Below are positions 45,100-55,595 of a stretch of DNA of 64,000 bases, in pieces. The DNA is taken from the NCBI GenBank assembly GCA_900491605.1, contig UESW01004564.1:701059-765058 (forward strand), written 5' to 3'. The notes beneath the pieces are model-generated. The model saw only the letters and a program-made list of their open reading frames with translations, did not search any database and was not told the origin of the DNA. This DNA comes from Calamus simplicifolius. Taxonomy: Eukaryota > Streptophyta > Magnoliopsida > Arecales > Arecaceae. A program made the translations under genes and the position numbers. Within the stretch, counting starts at the first letter, position 1; the number at the start of each line of letters is the position of its first letter.

Positions 45100-47280
45100 C
45101 TACAGTCTTGCCTTGCATCTACTAATTTCAACTCCTGGAATACCTTCCTTTTTCTTAAAGACCCATTTACACCCAATGGCTCTTTTTCCTTTAGGCAATG
45201 GCACCAAGTCCCAAGTCTGGTTCTTGTGAAGTGATTCCAGTTCTTCAGCCATAGCAACAGTCCACTTTTCTGATTCCGAACAAGTAACAGCTTCAGTATA
45301 GGTAGATGGTTCCTGAATACCCATATCTTCTGCTGTCGTAAGGGCATAAGCCACCAAGATCAGAAAACCCATATTTTTGAGGGGGTCGAATCTCCCTCCT
45401 TTCTCTGCCAGTAGCAATAGAGTATGGCTGCTCCACCTCATCTAGAGCTTCCTCATCTGAACTAGAATCAATAGTAACAATTTGCTGCTCAAATCATTTT
45501 GAGAGTCCTTTTTTCGAAGCTCAACCTGAACCTCCACCTCATTTGTATCACTCTCATGGTTTCCTGCAGACTCATCAACAACATTCCTTTGATCTAGCAT
45601 AAACTTTTCATTAAAAGTAACATCCCTACTAATAATGAATTTAGGTGAATCAGGTTCCATGCACCACAAACGATAGCCCTTCACGCCATCAGCATAACCA
45701 ACAAAGATACACTTCTTTGCTCTAGGTTCAAGTTTACCATCCTTAACATGATAGTAAGCAGGGCATCCAAAAACCTTTAGATTTGAATAATCACAAGGCT
45801 TACCTGACCACATCTCAAAAGGAGTCTTGCATTCAATTGCTGTTGCAGGAGAACGATTAACCAGATAGCAAGAAGTGTTAACTGCTTCAGCCCAAAAAGC
45901 CTTTTCCATGCCAGCATTAGAGAGCATGCATCTTGCCCTCTCCAACAAAGTTCTGTTCATCCTTTCTGCCACTCCATTTTGCTGTGGAGTGTACCTGACA
46001 GTACGGTGTCGAACGATACCTGCATCTGCACAGAAATCATTAAAATCACCACCACAGAACTCAAGACCGTTATCGGTCCTCAGACGTTTGATCTTCTTCC
46101 CTGTCTGATTCTCAACAAGGGCTTTCCACTTCTTGAAGGTTTCAAACACTTCACTTTTTCTTTTCAGAAAATAAACCCAAACTTTTCTGGAATAATCGTC
46201 AATAAAAGTCACAAAGTAAAGAGCACCACCCTTAGATGGAACCTGTGCCGGTCCCCATAAATCAGAATGTATGTAGTCGAGTGTACCCTTCGTTGAATGT
46301 GTGCCTGTACTAAAACTGACCTTGCACTGCTTGCCAAGAACACAGTGCTCACAGAAATCTAGTGAGGTTGTCTGCTCACCACATAGTAAACCACGTTTAC
46401 TCAAAACTGTCATGCCACGCTCACTCATATGGCCCAAACGCATATGCCACAATTTTGTTCTATCATCAGCAGAAACAGAATTTGCTGTGCCAATCGAAGA
46501 ACCCACAACTGTGCTACCCTGTAGATGATACAAGTGATTCACCTTGTTTCCTCTCATCACAACTAGATTGCCTTTGGTGACTTTTAGAGCTCCACCTCCA
46601 CCTGAGTACATACACCCAATGGAATCCAAACAGCTCAAAGAAATAAGGTTTCTCTTTAAGTCTGGTATGTGCCTAACTTCAGTCAAGGTTCTCACAACTT
46701 TGTCATGGCACTTAATCTGAACAGTACCAATTCCCACAATTTGGCATACTGCATCATTTCCCATAAAAACTGATTCACCATTCAATGGTTCGTATGTGGT
46801 GAACCATTCCCTATTTGGGCACATGTGAAATGATGCTCCTGTATCCATTATCCAAACATCGTTTGAAAGACTAACAACAGAGCATGTCGTAAGAACTCTG
46901 TCTGACACACTAGACTCATCTTTCTCAGCAACATTCGCCGCATCTTGGCGTTGACTACGTTGCTTATCCTTTCTCTTGAGCACAGGACAATCTGACTTGT
47001 AATGTCCTTTCTTGTGACAATAGTAGCACTCAATGTTCGTCGTATCTCCAGGTGGCCTAGATTTTGAACGACCAACAGATTTCTTTCTAAAAGCTTTATC
47101 CTTCTTCTTTGCCCTACCTCTCACGAATAAACCATCTGCCCTGTCTCCACTAGTATTTCCATTCAATTTTGTTCTCAATTCTGCAGAATTCAAGGATGCT
47201 TTAACATCCTCTAGAGTTATGGATTCACGTCCATAAAGCATGAGTTCACAAAATTTTCGTATGAGGCAGGCAATGAGCAT
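45100..47280 (-). pseudogene. Element E: zinc knuckle, protease, integrase and RT start
   Basis: A single 612-codon open frame (47280-45442) reads the C-terminal gag with knuckle CYYCHKKGHYKSDC (about 46985-47025), protease WIMDTGASFHMC, pre-integrase LWHMRLGHMSERG with CEHCVLGKQC, and the integrase core with all three acids in place: YIHSDLWGP, RTDNGLEF and QQNGVAERMN. The integrase C-terminal part (LKVFGCPAYYHV) is also intact. A frame change near 45442 leads to the RT start (TWDLVPLPKGKRAIGCKWVF), which ends within 40 codons. It is one of the longest intact retroelement frames in the window. Confidence 0.93.
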
Positions 47281-47719
47281 AACACAATCAAAGCTTGATC
47301 TTCATCCTCGAGTTTAATATCTAGATTTTTCATATCCATAACAATCTTATTAAACTCATTCAAGTGTTCCTTAATAGGCGTACCTTCTCGCATCTTTAGG
47401 GTATAAAGACGCTGCTTCAAATAAAGTCTCGATGTTAAAGATTTCTTCATGTAGAGACTTTCAGTTTCTTCCAAAGACCGGCAGCTGTTTCCTCATCTGC
47501 GACTTCTCGCAAAACATTGTCTTCTAGAGACAACTGGATCGCACTATGTGCCTTCTCATCCATCTCTTCAATCTCAGCCGTGGTCATGTCATCTGTATAA
47601 CTATTATCCAGTGCCTTGACAGAACCCTCTCGCTTCAATAAAGCCTTCATCTTTATTCTCCATAATCCGAAGTTGTTCTGTCCATCAAATGGTGCAATCT
47701 GAAACTTCAAAGATGACAT
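47217..47719 (-). pseudogene. gag N-terminal part of element E
   Basis: It starts MSSLKFQIAPFDGQNNFGLW (ATG 47719), a typical Copia gag start, and continues EMDEKAHSAIQLSLEDNVL and, after a frameshift near 47465, LYMKKSLTSRLYLKQRLYTL, KEHLNEFNKIVMDM and DEDQALIVLCSLPASYENF. A second frameshift near 47270 leads to the long downstream frame. Confidence 0.9.
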
Positions 47720-48765
47720 CCCAAAAAATTCAAAGAAAGAAACGATCTTTCTGTTTGGATTGAAGAAGAAGAAGAGATCCTGAAAACAGCTTCACGGACG
47801 GAACAGAGGAGATGGTGTCTTCAATAGATCCTTCGATCGGAGAGGCCCTTAACGAACAAGAAATCGGTCCAACCGTCCCTTCCGCCGTTCGAGAATCGAG
47901 ATTCCGTTTCCGACCCAATCGTTCCAACCCTCTTCCTCTCGCACCGCCACCTCAGCCGACGGGCGCCGGAACTCCAGTGGCTCCGCTACTCTTCCGCGGC
48001 CCCCTCCCGGTCTCGCGATCTTCTCTTCGCTGTCAACACTCAACAGCTCGAACTCCACGAACTCCACCCCACTTACACGGCGGAGTGAGGATTAGGGCAA
48101 CAGTGTACCTGGTTTTAGGTTAGACTCGGATCTCAGGATCGGCGTCGATGAGTTCGATTAGTGGGCTGCAGCTGCGATCAGACCGAGGACAGAGATTGCT
48201 GGAAAAGATGCCTTCTTGCTCCGATTTTGTTCCTGGCATCAATTCGAGATCTGACACATTCGGTGACCTCAACTCCCCCCTCCACGGAATACGAAACCTT
48301 GCGTTTGCCTTCCAACCGAAAACCCCAGGCGGATGGAATCGAACAGGGAACGGTGAAAACGAAGCCCCTTGGGTGCCAACCAACAAGCAAGAACGAGTGG
48401 AACGAGTGGAAAAAGGAGCAACGGACCTTCAGCGCTTTGCCGGGTACGGAAACGACGCAGTGATTGAGAGGAAAACGACCACAGAATCGGAGAGGCTTGG
48501 AGGGGAAGGCAGGAGGGAATGTTTTCAGAGACAGATCCAAGTGGACAAGGGGTTTTACTCGGAGGCCAGAGAAGGGTTTTGGAGCGAGTAGCGGAGGTAG
48601 TAGAGGAGCTTGCCGCCGCCGTATCCCCCCTCAACGTGGCGCAGCGGAAGAAACAGAGGACTTCCAAAGCCACGAAGAAGAAAACAGGGGAGGAGACCAA
48701 GACGAAAAAAAATTAGGGTTAGGTTTTTCACCCCTTTTTTTTTCAACAAAATTTTTCAAACCAAA
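47720..48765 (-). other. 1-kb leader of element E
   Basis: This untranslated stretch lies between the primer-binding site and gag. Several frames exist on both strands because it is GC-rich, but none shows a known domain. Confidence 0.7.
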
Positions 48766-48777
48766 GCTCTGATACCA
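48766..48777 (-). other. Primer-binding site of element E
   Basis: TGGTATCAGAGC on the minus strand, an exact match to the plant initiator-Met tRNA complement, three bases inside the 5' LTR. Confidence 0.95.
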
Positions 48778-48780
48778 GTT

Positions 48781-49087
48781 TGTTGCGGAAATCAGATCAA
48801 AAACAAATCAAAGCAATAAACAAACACAAGGAATTTACGTGGTTCGATCATGGTGATCTACATCCACGGGCAAGGCAAACAAAATTCCATTATCAAAGGA
48901 GGAGGAGGTCTCAAACCCTTACAAAACCCTTACAGAAGTTTTCACATGTATATCTATATATATACTCCCCAAAAAATACTTCCATAAAATAAACCCTAGC
49001 GGGCCGGTTTGGTCCGGGCCCAACAAGAATATCGGGTCGGGTCAAAAAAACCGGGCCCAATATATAAAATTCAAGACATATTTAACA
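48781..49087 (-). repeat. 5' LTR of element E (307 bp)
   Basis: It runs from TGTTGCGGAA to TATTTAACA. A TATATATATA run (about 48953-48965) is the probable TATA box on the minus strand. It is intact, unlike its partner at 44622-44847. Confidence 0.92.
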
Positions 49088-49150
49088 GTTCTTAATTGGG
49101 GCTTCTCAGATTACCTGACTGGTACACCACCGTTTGTTCGATTAATATAT
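49087..49150. repeat. Flank repeat right of element E
   Basis: It is the partner of 44570-44621, with short extra stretches (ATTACC, CCGTTT) between the shared words. Confidence 0.7.
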
Positions 49151-49290
49151 TCTGTACCAAAATAATGAGATTAAAGGTTAAAGCCTTCCTATTCTTTGAT
49201 TAATATACTATTGATTTGGTACATAAAGTATGTTAGTTTTACATCAAAATGAAATTAATTTTAGTACTATAAACTTTTGAAAAAATATTC

Positions 49291-49376
49291 TTAATTCAAC
49301 TCAAATCAACTCATCTAAGCTTTTTTTTTTTTTCAATTAGATGGAGTCGGCTACATGAATTTACTTTCTCCACTCT
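49291..49376 (-). mobile_element. Tail of an RTE-type LINE, second copy
   Basis: The minus strand reads SEWRK, a stop, IHVADSI and a stop, followed by AAGCTTAGATGAGTTG. This is the same family end as at 32683-32851 but shorter and more decayed; a T-run at 49320-49332 interrupts it. Confidence 0.6.
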
Positions 49377-49679
49377 GACTATTTATTTTTTGAAACAGCT
49401 AAAGGTAGGTGCAACATGTCTCTTTAACAGAAATGTTCTAGCTGTTCTGATAGTTTGATTTACTAGATTCATATTTTAGAAAATCTGACAGAGTTTTAAT
49501 AGCTACATAATGCAATTCTTCTCTTTTATTTCATCAACACTAACTGCAAAGTTCATCAGCAGTATTTTATAAGTGAAGCATATGGCTGATAAATTTTGCT
49601 GAATTTTCACAAACAAGTTCTGCTGCACACAACTGCTAGACTGTCAATAGACAAAAACTGTCACAAGGTCTGAGTAAAA

Positions 49680-50300
49680 ATTCCTTGCAATTGGGGATTC
49701 AGATATCAGCCCTCTTTTGTTTTCTACCATTTCATGAAGCCAGTAAAATAGTCTTTCACCTGGTCCTAGATTAAAACGATGCTTCTTTGCTTTCTCTGTA
49801 TTTAGAAAATCCACGCCTCTTTTTTCTGCACACTTCTGGCCATTCTGATACTCTTGTTGAGTCTAATTTTTCTCAACAGTCTGTAGAATTGAATTCAGGA
49901 TGACTTCCTCGCAATTGTCACTCTCTTTCCTGCAGATGACTTAAAGTAAAGCAGCCTTGTCGCATGCTTCAACACTTGAATTCTTCTTCTGTTGGTGAAG
50001 GCTGACCAAAGAGCTTAAGCCTGGCCTTCTTGTCTCCAGCAGTCTTGACTCTTGTCAGACCTTGTCTCAGGCGTAGAAGAGCACAGATTACATTCATCAG
50101 AATATGAAAACTAAAGAACGATGCGCATACGCTAACTGGTCACTCACTGTGTTGCACAAATTAATCCCATTCCACTTGTCAGATCTTGAGTAGCGCTACA
50201 TCCATCCAACCTCTTCTTTTCATCTGCAAACCCCGCAGTTTTGGCACTCTGTGCATCATATCGTGGTGGGAAGACATGCATAAAGCTCACACCTTTCATC
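49680..50300 (-). pseudogene. Decayed coding remnant of unknown identity
   Basis: The minus strand has three blocks that look coding. Block one (about 50295-50155) reads MMKGVSFMHVFPPRYDAQSA and ends at a good donor (ACA|GTGAGT). Block two (about 50090-49975) reads VICALLRLRQGLTRVKTAGD and KKARLKLFGQPSPTEEEF. Block three runs on with two stops in the same frame to about 49680: ESDNCEEVILNSILQTVEKN and RFNLGPGERLFYWLHEMVEN. I do not recognise the protein. The two stops (TAA about 49945, TAG about 49865) and unclear splice sites make a pseudogene more likely than a living gene. Confidence 0.4.
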
Positions 50301-50372
50301 ATCTCCACCTGGAACAAGAAATAAAACCGAAGCATAAAAACAAAATCATAGGCAAGAATAAAATACAACAGA

Positions 50373-50640
50373 TGTTGTCACCAAATCACCTCCCTCGAGC
50401 TTGAGCGTCAGGTAGGATCCGAAGTCCGATAGCCAATGAGGATCGGTTGTGGAGTCTTCCAATACCTCCACCTCGGATGACGGTCATGTAAAAAAGTCTC
50501 CAAAAACCGGTTGTTCTAGCGAAAACCCTCCGACACTCAAGTAAGTGATCTGAAAAATAGCAGTAAATATTCAAAAGGAAGAATGAGTTAGAGCTTGAAA
50601 TCTCCTTCCTCGTCATGAGCGAAGTTTTTTATATCTAGTC
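50373..50640 (-). promoter_or_regulatory. LTR-like or promoter-like segment with TATA box
   Basis: The minus strand has TATAAAAA at 50626-50633 and ends GGTGATTTGGTGACAACA at 50373, in the style of an LTR R-U5 end. Together with the tandem array at 51320-51487 it may form the 3' LTR of a Gypsy-type element broken by the MITE. No second LTR is present in the window, so the call is tentative. Confidence 0.35.
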
Positions 50641-50679
50641 GGAAGTCCGCCTTACCCTTTTTTTGGATAGTTGTTGATC

Positions 50680-50687
50680 CCGAGATC
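50680..50687. repeat. MITE target-site duplication, left (CCGAGATC)
   Basis: It pairs with CTGAAATC at 51122-51129, six of eight bases equal, consistent with an old 8-bp hAT duplication. Confidence 0.55.
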
Positions 50688-51121
50688 TAGGGGTGTAATC
50701 GAGCCGAGTCGAGTTGACATAGTGCCAAGCTCGAGCTCGATCCGACTCTAAAATTTGAAGCTCGAAACTCGACTCGAGCTCGATCGAGTTTCTTATTTAG
50801 AGCTCAAACTCGAGCTCGATAAAATACTCGATATACTCGAATTCGACTCGGCTCGACTTGAATTTTTATGTAAAAATTTAAAAATAATTTTTAAATTAAA
50901 ATAAAATATATTTTCAACTAAAAATTTAAAAGAGTTGTATATAGTTAGGATAATATTGTAAACATGTATAATTATAAGGGTAAAATAGTAAAATTAAGTA
51001 AGCCCGTGAGATTTCGAGTCGAATATTTTAATACTCGAACTCGACTCGATAATATACTCGAGTAGCTCGAGCTCGACTCGATTTTGAGCTACTCAGCTGT
51101 CTCGACTCGGTTACACCCCTA
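50688..51121. mobile_element. hAT-type MITE (434 bp) rich in CTCGAGCTCGA
   Basis: The ends are TAGGGGTGTAATCGAGCCGA and, inverted, TAGGGGTGTAACCGAGTCGA. The interior alternates CTCGAGCTCGA, GACTCGAGCTCGATCGAG and an AT-rich centre, and can fold on itself. There is no transposase. TAGGGGTGTAA ends with 8-bp duplications are typical of plant hAT MITEs. Confidence 0.85.
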
Positions 51122-51319
51122 CTGAAATCCCATGGCTTAGCGTGGGATAAGTGGCAAGGCGAATAGTAACAGAAGGTGTCCGCCACATGGCCTATCAAAA
51201 CTAGCAAGCCACCTCTTTGTCTGATGTGGGCGGCTACAGCCAGTTAGTGGGCCAAGTCTTATCAAACGTGATACCACAGATGGTTGGTAAGTCAGGTCTT
51301 GTCAGGCGTACGTTGTAAC

Positions 51320-51487
51320 CGATAGGTGGGTCACGTAGGACCATAGGCGGTAGGTAGACCACATAGGACCACAGGCGGTAGGTGAGCCACATAGGACCGC
51401 AAATGATAGGCGGGCCATATGGGACCGCAAACAGCAGGTGGGTCACGTGGGATCGCAGACAGCAGGTGTGTCACATGGGGTCGCAGG
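51320..51487. repeat. Tandem array, about six 28-bp units
   Basis: Units on the pattern GGTGGGTCACGTGGGACCGCA plus a short AGGCGGTA-like spacer follow one another. Several contain CACGTG or CACATG boxes. Frames through the array are repetitive and not called. Confidence 0.85.
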
Positions 51488-52027
51488 TGATTATGGGCCA
51501 AGCCTCGGGAGGCTGGGGCCACCTTGGGAGGCCGGGTCCAGAAGTTAAAGCCTTTTTAATCTCCACCATTAGCTAGTTCGGATCGTTTACTTCCACATGG
51601 CTTCATCAGCCATATCAGATGCCCCTCCGCTTTTGAGCTTAAGTGGTCACGTGTTCGACGCCCGTTAAGCGAGAGGAGCGTAAAGCTTCTCTTCATCATT
51701 GAGTCTCATGCGCCATTAATCATCGGAGGCGGGTACACGCCTCTCAAAGGATAGGGTCTTTTCGAAGTCCTTTCCTCATTAAGGATAAGTACAAAAAGTA
51801 ATGTCGCCCATTAGAAAGATCGAGGAAATACTTCTTGAGTCATGGAAAAGGTGGGGTGCCATTATTGGGTCACTATTATTAACGTCCCATCATTAGCTGT
51901 GGATCATGTTCTCCCTTATGGTACCAAGGTGCCATATCTCGGGCGAGGAAGGGTTCTTTGACAGCTGGATAGTGTCTCCACTCGAAGGCATCTGTATGGT
52001 ACTGCATCGAGCGGGACAATTCAAAAT
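51488..52027. other. Noncoding stretch between tandem array and transposon ORF
   Basis: This is GC-moderate sequence with no gene. It ends at a plus-strand TATA box. It may be LTR or leader sequence of the element carrying the ORF at 52184. Confidence 0.4.
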
Positions 52028-52037
52028 TATATAAAAA
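52028..52037 (+). promoter_or_regulatory. Candidate TATA box for the ORF at 52184
   Basis: TATATAAAAA on the plus strand, about 150 bp before the ATG at 52184, followed by a C/T-rich leader (TCCTTCTTTTTAGGCTCTTC). Confidence 0.45.
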
Positions 52038-52183
52038 TAATCCCATCCTTCTTTTTAGGCTCTTCACGCCTCCAACATTCCTCTTGTGTCTCCCTCACCC
52101 TCTGAGCACTGAGCCTTCTGTTCCTTATTTCTAGTTTCAGGTCAGTTCCTCTTGCCTTCTCTTTCTTTGCTTTGCTTCTTCTC

Positions 52184-53037
52184 ATGGACCCTTGCGCCAT
52201 TAGGGAGGGTAAGAGGCCCATGGTGAGTCTTTCCTCATCCTCCTTCGAGGATGGGGATCCCCTGTCATGGCTCTGGGCGGCCGATGGTATTACCATCCGC
52301 GACTGTTGCTCGATCATCACCTAGAGCCCCCCCGCCATCAATTCATCCGACACCTCCTCCAATTGCCACTTCTAATTCAGCGGGTCCGGAGGGGATTGTC
52401 TCCACGATAACTCCTAAGGAAGTAGAGGACCTTAGGGTTAGGTATAGGGTCCCTGATAATATTTGTCTGTTTGCTTCTGAACCCGATGACAGGGTAACTT
52501 TTAGCCGTTCTGGTGGGGCTGCTCTGTATGAGGAGTTCTTTAGGTGCGGACTCCGTCTTTCTTTCCATCCTTTTGTTCTAAATCTGTTAGATAGATATGA
52601 GCTCGTTCCGGCGTAGTTGACTCCGAACTCTGTTCGGATCATTTGTGCCTTTATTATCCTTTGTCACTTCCACGGCATATCCTCTAGGGTTTCCTTGTTC
52701 CAGGCCTTATACAAACTTCGCCACCATAATGAGGTCGGGTGGTGGATCTTCACTTCTAGGCCCCGAAGGACTTTAAAACTCGACCTGCCCTCCAAAGTCA
52801 AGGGATGAAAGTCCTGTTTTCTTTTTGCCCATATGGATGAAGTGAGGATGGGCTGGGGGAGTCCCAATGTCGGCTCCAATAGGAACTCCACCATGGATGA
52901 GAGGGACCGGAAGATTTTTGACACTTTAATATCCTCCAAAATTCCACCCTATCAGGAGTTGTTGACTGAAGTCAACCTCTGCAGGGCCAGCCTTGAGCTA
53001 GCATTCGGTGAGCGCAAGATTCCTCTCTCTTCTTCTT
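52184..53037 (+). pseudogene. PF04195-like 'putative gypsy type transposon' ORF, truncated
   Basis: An ATG at 52184 gives MDPCAIREGKRPMVSLSSSS; after a frame change the main frame (52251 onward) reads VEDLRVRYRVPDNICLFASE, PDDRVTFSRSGGAALYEEFF, FHPFVLNLLDRYELVPA, a TAG, LTPNSVRIICAFIILCHFHG, WWIFTSRPRRTLKL, a TGA after KVKG, and KSCFLFAHMDEVRMGWG. This is the N-terminal domain of plant proteins labelled 'putative gypsy type transposon', which accompany large retroelements, often in antisense. Both stops can arise from single transitions. Element F cuts the ORF at 53038. Confidence 0.75.
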
Positions 53038-53811
53038 TGTTGCCCAGATCTAGCAACCCAAGAGGGGGGGTGAATTGGGTTGCTTAAAAAATTAATTGAC
53101 TATCAAGTATGTGCTCTTATATTCTTTTACAATTAATTATCGTGTTGTGAGGTACATCTAATACACAATCAAATACACAATATTTATAGTGGTTCGGTGC
53201 TAACCTTGCACCTACATCCACTCCCCAAGAATACCTTGGGTATTCCACTAGTCACCACTAGCTTAACTGGCTAGCAAACTTGTTTACAGGCACAAGCAAT
53301 CAAGCCTTACACACTAGCCCTTCAAGCTAGTCTTCTTGTTTACGGGTACAAGAGGACCTTACAAATCAATCCGGGTAGATCTCTACCCAACCACATTTCA
53401 CAGCTGTGAAACAAACCAAGGCACGAGTAATAGAATGTTTAATACAACAAATGTTCCTAGATATGAGCAGATTTAAAGCAATAAATGTACATATCAACTT
53501 GAAGAGCTAATCCCGAAGTAGCTTCTTTCTTTAATGAACGCAGCAACACAAAGGAAGCTTTCGAGGTGGCTTTGAATGCTCTTCAATGAAGGTAGATGAA
53601 GCTTGAAGACCACTTGAAGAACCAGCAATAATGAGCTCCGGTGGGTGAAAAAATAATCAAAGCAAAGCTTCAACAAACCTCAAACAACTCTCTCTTTCAA
53701 ATGATTTTTCTCTCAATCAATATTTTTCAATCTATCTTTTTCTTTTTGTTGTTTTTGTTCTTCTCCTTTTTTTTTTCTTTCTACCTCTCTTCAAAACACT
53801 GTTCATGATCA

Positions 53812-53820
53812 CTATTTATA
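53812..53820 (-). promoter_or_regulatory. TATA box of LTR F
   Basis: GTTATAAATAGTG on the minus strand, just downstream (in element orientation) of the GGCATTCC array. Confidence 0.65.
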
Positions 53821-53884
53821 ACCAGAACAACAAAAATAGAGCCGTTGTGAGAGGAAGGAGTCTGGCCAAGAGAGATCTAAGGAA

Positions 53885-54490
53885 AATAGCATTCCAAAAC
53901 ATAGAAACCGGAATTTCAATAATGTGAAACATAGAACTAGCTGAGAGAGTGAAAAAGATGGCATTCCAAATCGTTGAAATCGGCATTCCAGAATTTTGAA
54001 TAGAGAGCCAGTAGAGAGAGTGAAAAAGATGGCATTCCAAATTTTGGAAATCAGCATTCCAATTTTTGAAACAAGCAGCCGACAGAGAGAGTAAGGAAGA
54101 TGGCATTCCAAAATTGTGAATCCGGTATTCCAAAACATAAAACTTGAAACAGGGAGCCAGCCAAAAGAGATTTGGAATTGGAATTCCAACACAATCCGTT
54201 AGCATGCCAAGATAAGAAGCCTGAGAATTGGCAGAGAACATTTTAGAATTAGCATGCCAACACCATAAATTAGTATAACAAGATAAGAGGTTAGGGAATC
54301 GACAATCTCCAAATACAAGGGACTAGCCATAGGATTTATCCAAACTGAATACGCCAGTAATCCGAAGGTAACTGAAGGCAACTGAAGGCAATCGAATGCA
54401 ACCCAAATTTAAGCCGAAGGCAACAAAAGGCAACCGAAGGCAACCCGAATTTAAACCGAAGGCAACAGAATCTGGTATTCCAAATCAAAG
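53885..54490. promoter_or_regulatory. U3 motif array of LTR F (GGCATTCCAA type)
   Basis: Copies of GGCATTCCAA, AGCATTCCAA, GGTATTCCAA and AGCATGCCAA appear at about 53889, 53961, 53983, 54031, 54053, 54101, 54124, 54197, 54249 and 54474. Part of the array is a larger repeat of about 70 bp (AGAGAGTGAAAAAGATGGCA). Between 54363 and 54475 lies a run of CCGAAGGCAA-like decamers. Confidence 0.7.
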
Positions 54491-54744
54491 ATTGGTAACC
54501 CGAGATTCAAGCAATATGCATCCAATCCGAAGGCAATAGAGAATAAATATAATCCGGTGATAATAGAGTTATAAATAGGAGCTTGTAGGATAATTGAATT
54601 CAATTCAAGACAATGCAAATATAATTAATCCTGAAAGTCATTTTGTCAGATAAATAGCATTATATGATGAATTACAATGTACCTAGGATAGACAAAGTGT
54701 ACTATTCCATAATGAATAACCCGAAATTGATTTGATAAATAAAA

Positions 54745-54830
54745 TATTAGCACAATATTAAATTGATTAGCATAATACTTAATTGATTAGCACAATACTT
54801 AATTGATTAGCATAATACTTAATTATTTTG
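54745..54830. repeat. 20-bp tandem repeat near the U3 end of LTR F
   Basis: About four units of TAATTGATTAGCATAATACT, alternating CATAATACT and CACAATACT. Confidence 0.85.
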
Positions 54831-54860
54831 CATCTTATCAAAATCAATATGAGGTCAACA

Positions 54861-54876
54861 ATCTTTCCCTTTTTGA
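54861..54876 (-). other. Polypurine tract of element F
   Basis: The minus strand reads CAAAAAGGGAAAGAT directly before the LTR. A further purine module, CAAAAAGGAGGAGAAATGG, lies at about 55243-55263. Confidence 0.75.
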
Positions 54877-55595
54877 TGATGACAAAATCATTAAGAATTT
54901 GATAAGAAATAAGTAATTCAATCAAGGCATTCCTTGCAACTCTGAAGCATAAGACAATGCATGACGAAATGTATGTGTAACATGCCAAAACCTTAAACGT
55001 TTAAAATATGATATTTTAAAATTACATTGCATAACTCCTCCTCAGGTTTTGAATCAATGAAGTTTTCAAAAAGGTTCAATTTGACTAGTGAAGTGTACAC
55101 ATTCCATTTTTCCCATTCCATTTTTCAAAAACATGACGTTGAAAATCAGACTATACATTTTCTATTTTTCCCATGATTATGAAGTGCAAAAATGCTTTTA
55201 AAAACAAAATGTATGCATTCCATAAAATTAGAATGTATGCTTTCCATTTCTCCTCCTTTTTGTCATTAATCAAAAAGAAGGTGAAAGAGTTTGTATCTAT
55301 CACTATATGTCTTTTCTTCAACGGAATGAATGAGGTATAGCAAGTAATGATAAACACAAAATTTTTAATATTAAGTAGATATTGTAAAGTGTAGATGAAA
55401 TTAAACAAATCTTACAAACCATACAAATCAGTCAATTATAACTTACAAGCCAATACACAAATTGGTCCATAATAGTAAGTAGCAGTTATACAATTCATAC
55501 AGACATAAAAAGAAAGATAGTTTCAAAACAACATAATTCCAAAATGATAGAAATAATAAGGGCAGGAGTAGCAAAAACAAAGTCCAGAAGCAACA
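54877..55595 (-). other. Noncoding 3' region of element F
   Basis: AT-rich sequence between ORF3 and the polypurine tract. It contains purine modules on the minus strand but no conserved frame. Confidence 0.6.

Larger units (their letters stand above)
44622..49087 (-). mobile_element. Ty1/Copia element E, internally deleted (RT and RNase H mostly missing)
   Basis: A short-LTR Copia (LTR about 307 bp) on the minus strand with exact primer-binding site, gag, protease and a nearly intact integrase. RT stops after the first conserved block (GCKWVFKKKEG) at about 45100, and the polypurine tract and 3' LTR begin only 250 bp later, so roughly 2 kb of pol are lost. The outer end of the left LTR is also missing. 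Sequence style (CYYCHKKGHYKSDC, LWHMRLGHMSERG) resembles Tnt1/Tork-type elements; the lineage is inferred. Confidence 0.92.
53038..54860 (-). repeat. 3' LTR of element F (1823 bp)
   Basis: It runs from TGTTGCCCAGATC to GAGGTCAACA. The left part shares the GGGGGGGTGAATTGGGTT block with LTR A. TATA box TATAAATAG on the minus strand at 53812-53820. U3 is full of GGCATTCC motifs and smaller tandem repeats. Confidence 0.9.

Noticed and set aside
47812..48772. Several frames on both strands in a GC-rich block
   Set aside because: The block is the untranslated leader of element E; no frame shows a known domain and none dominates.
51234..51576. Repetitive Pro/His-rich frames
   Set aside because: They are translations of the 28-bp tandem array.
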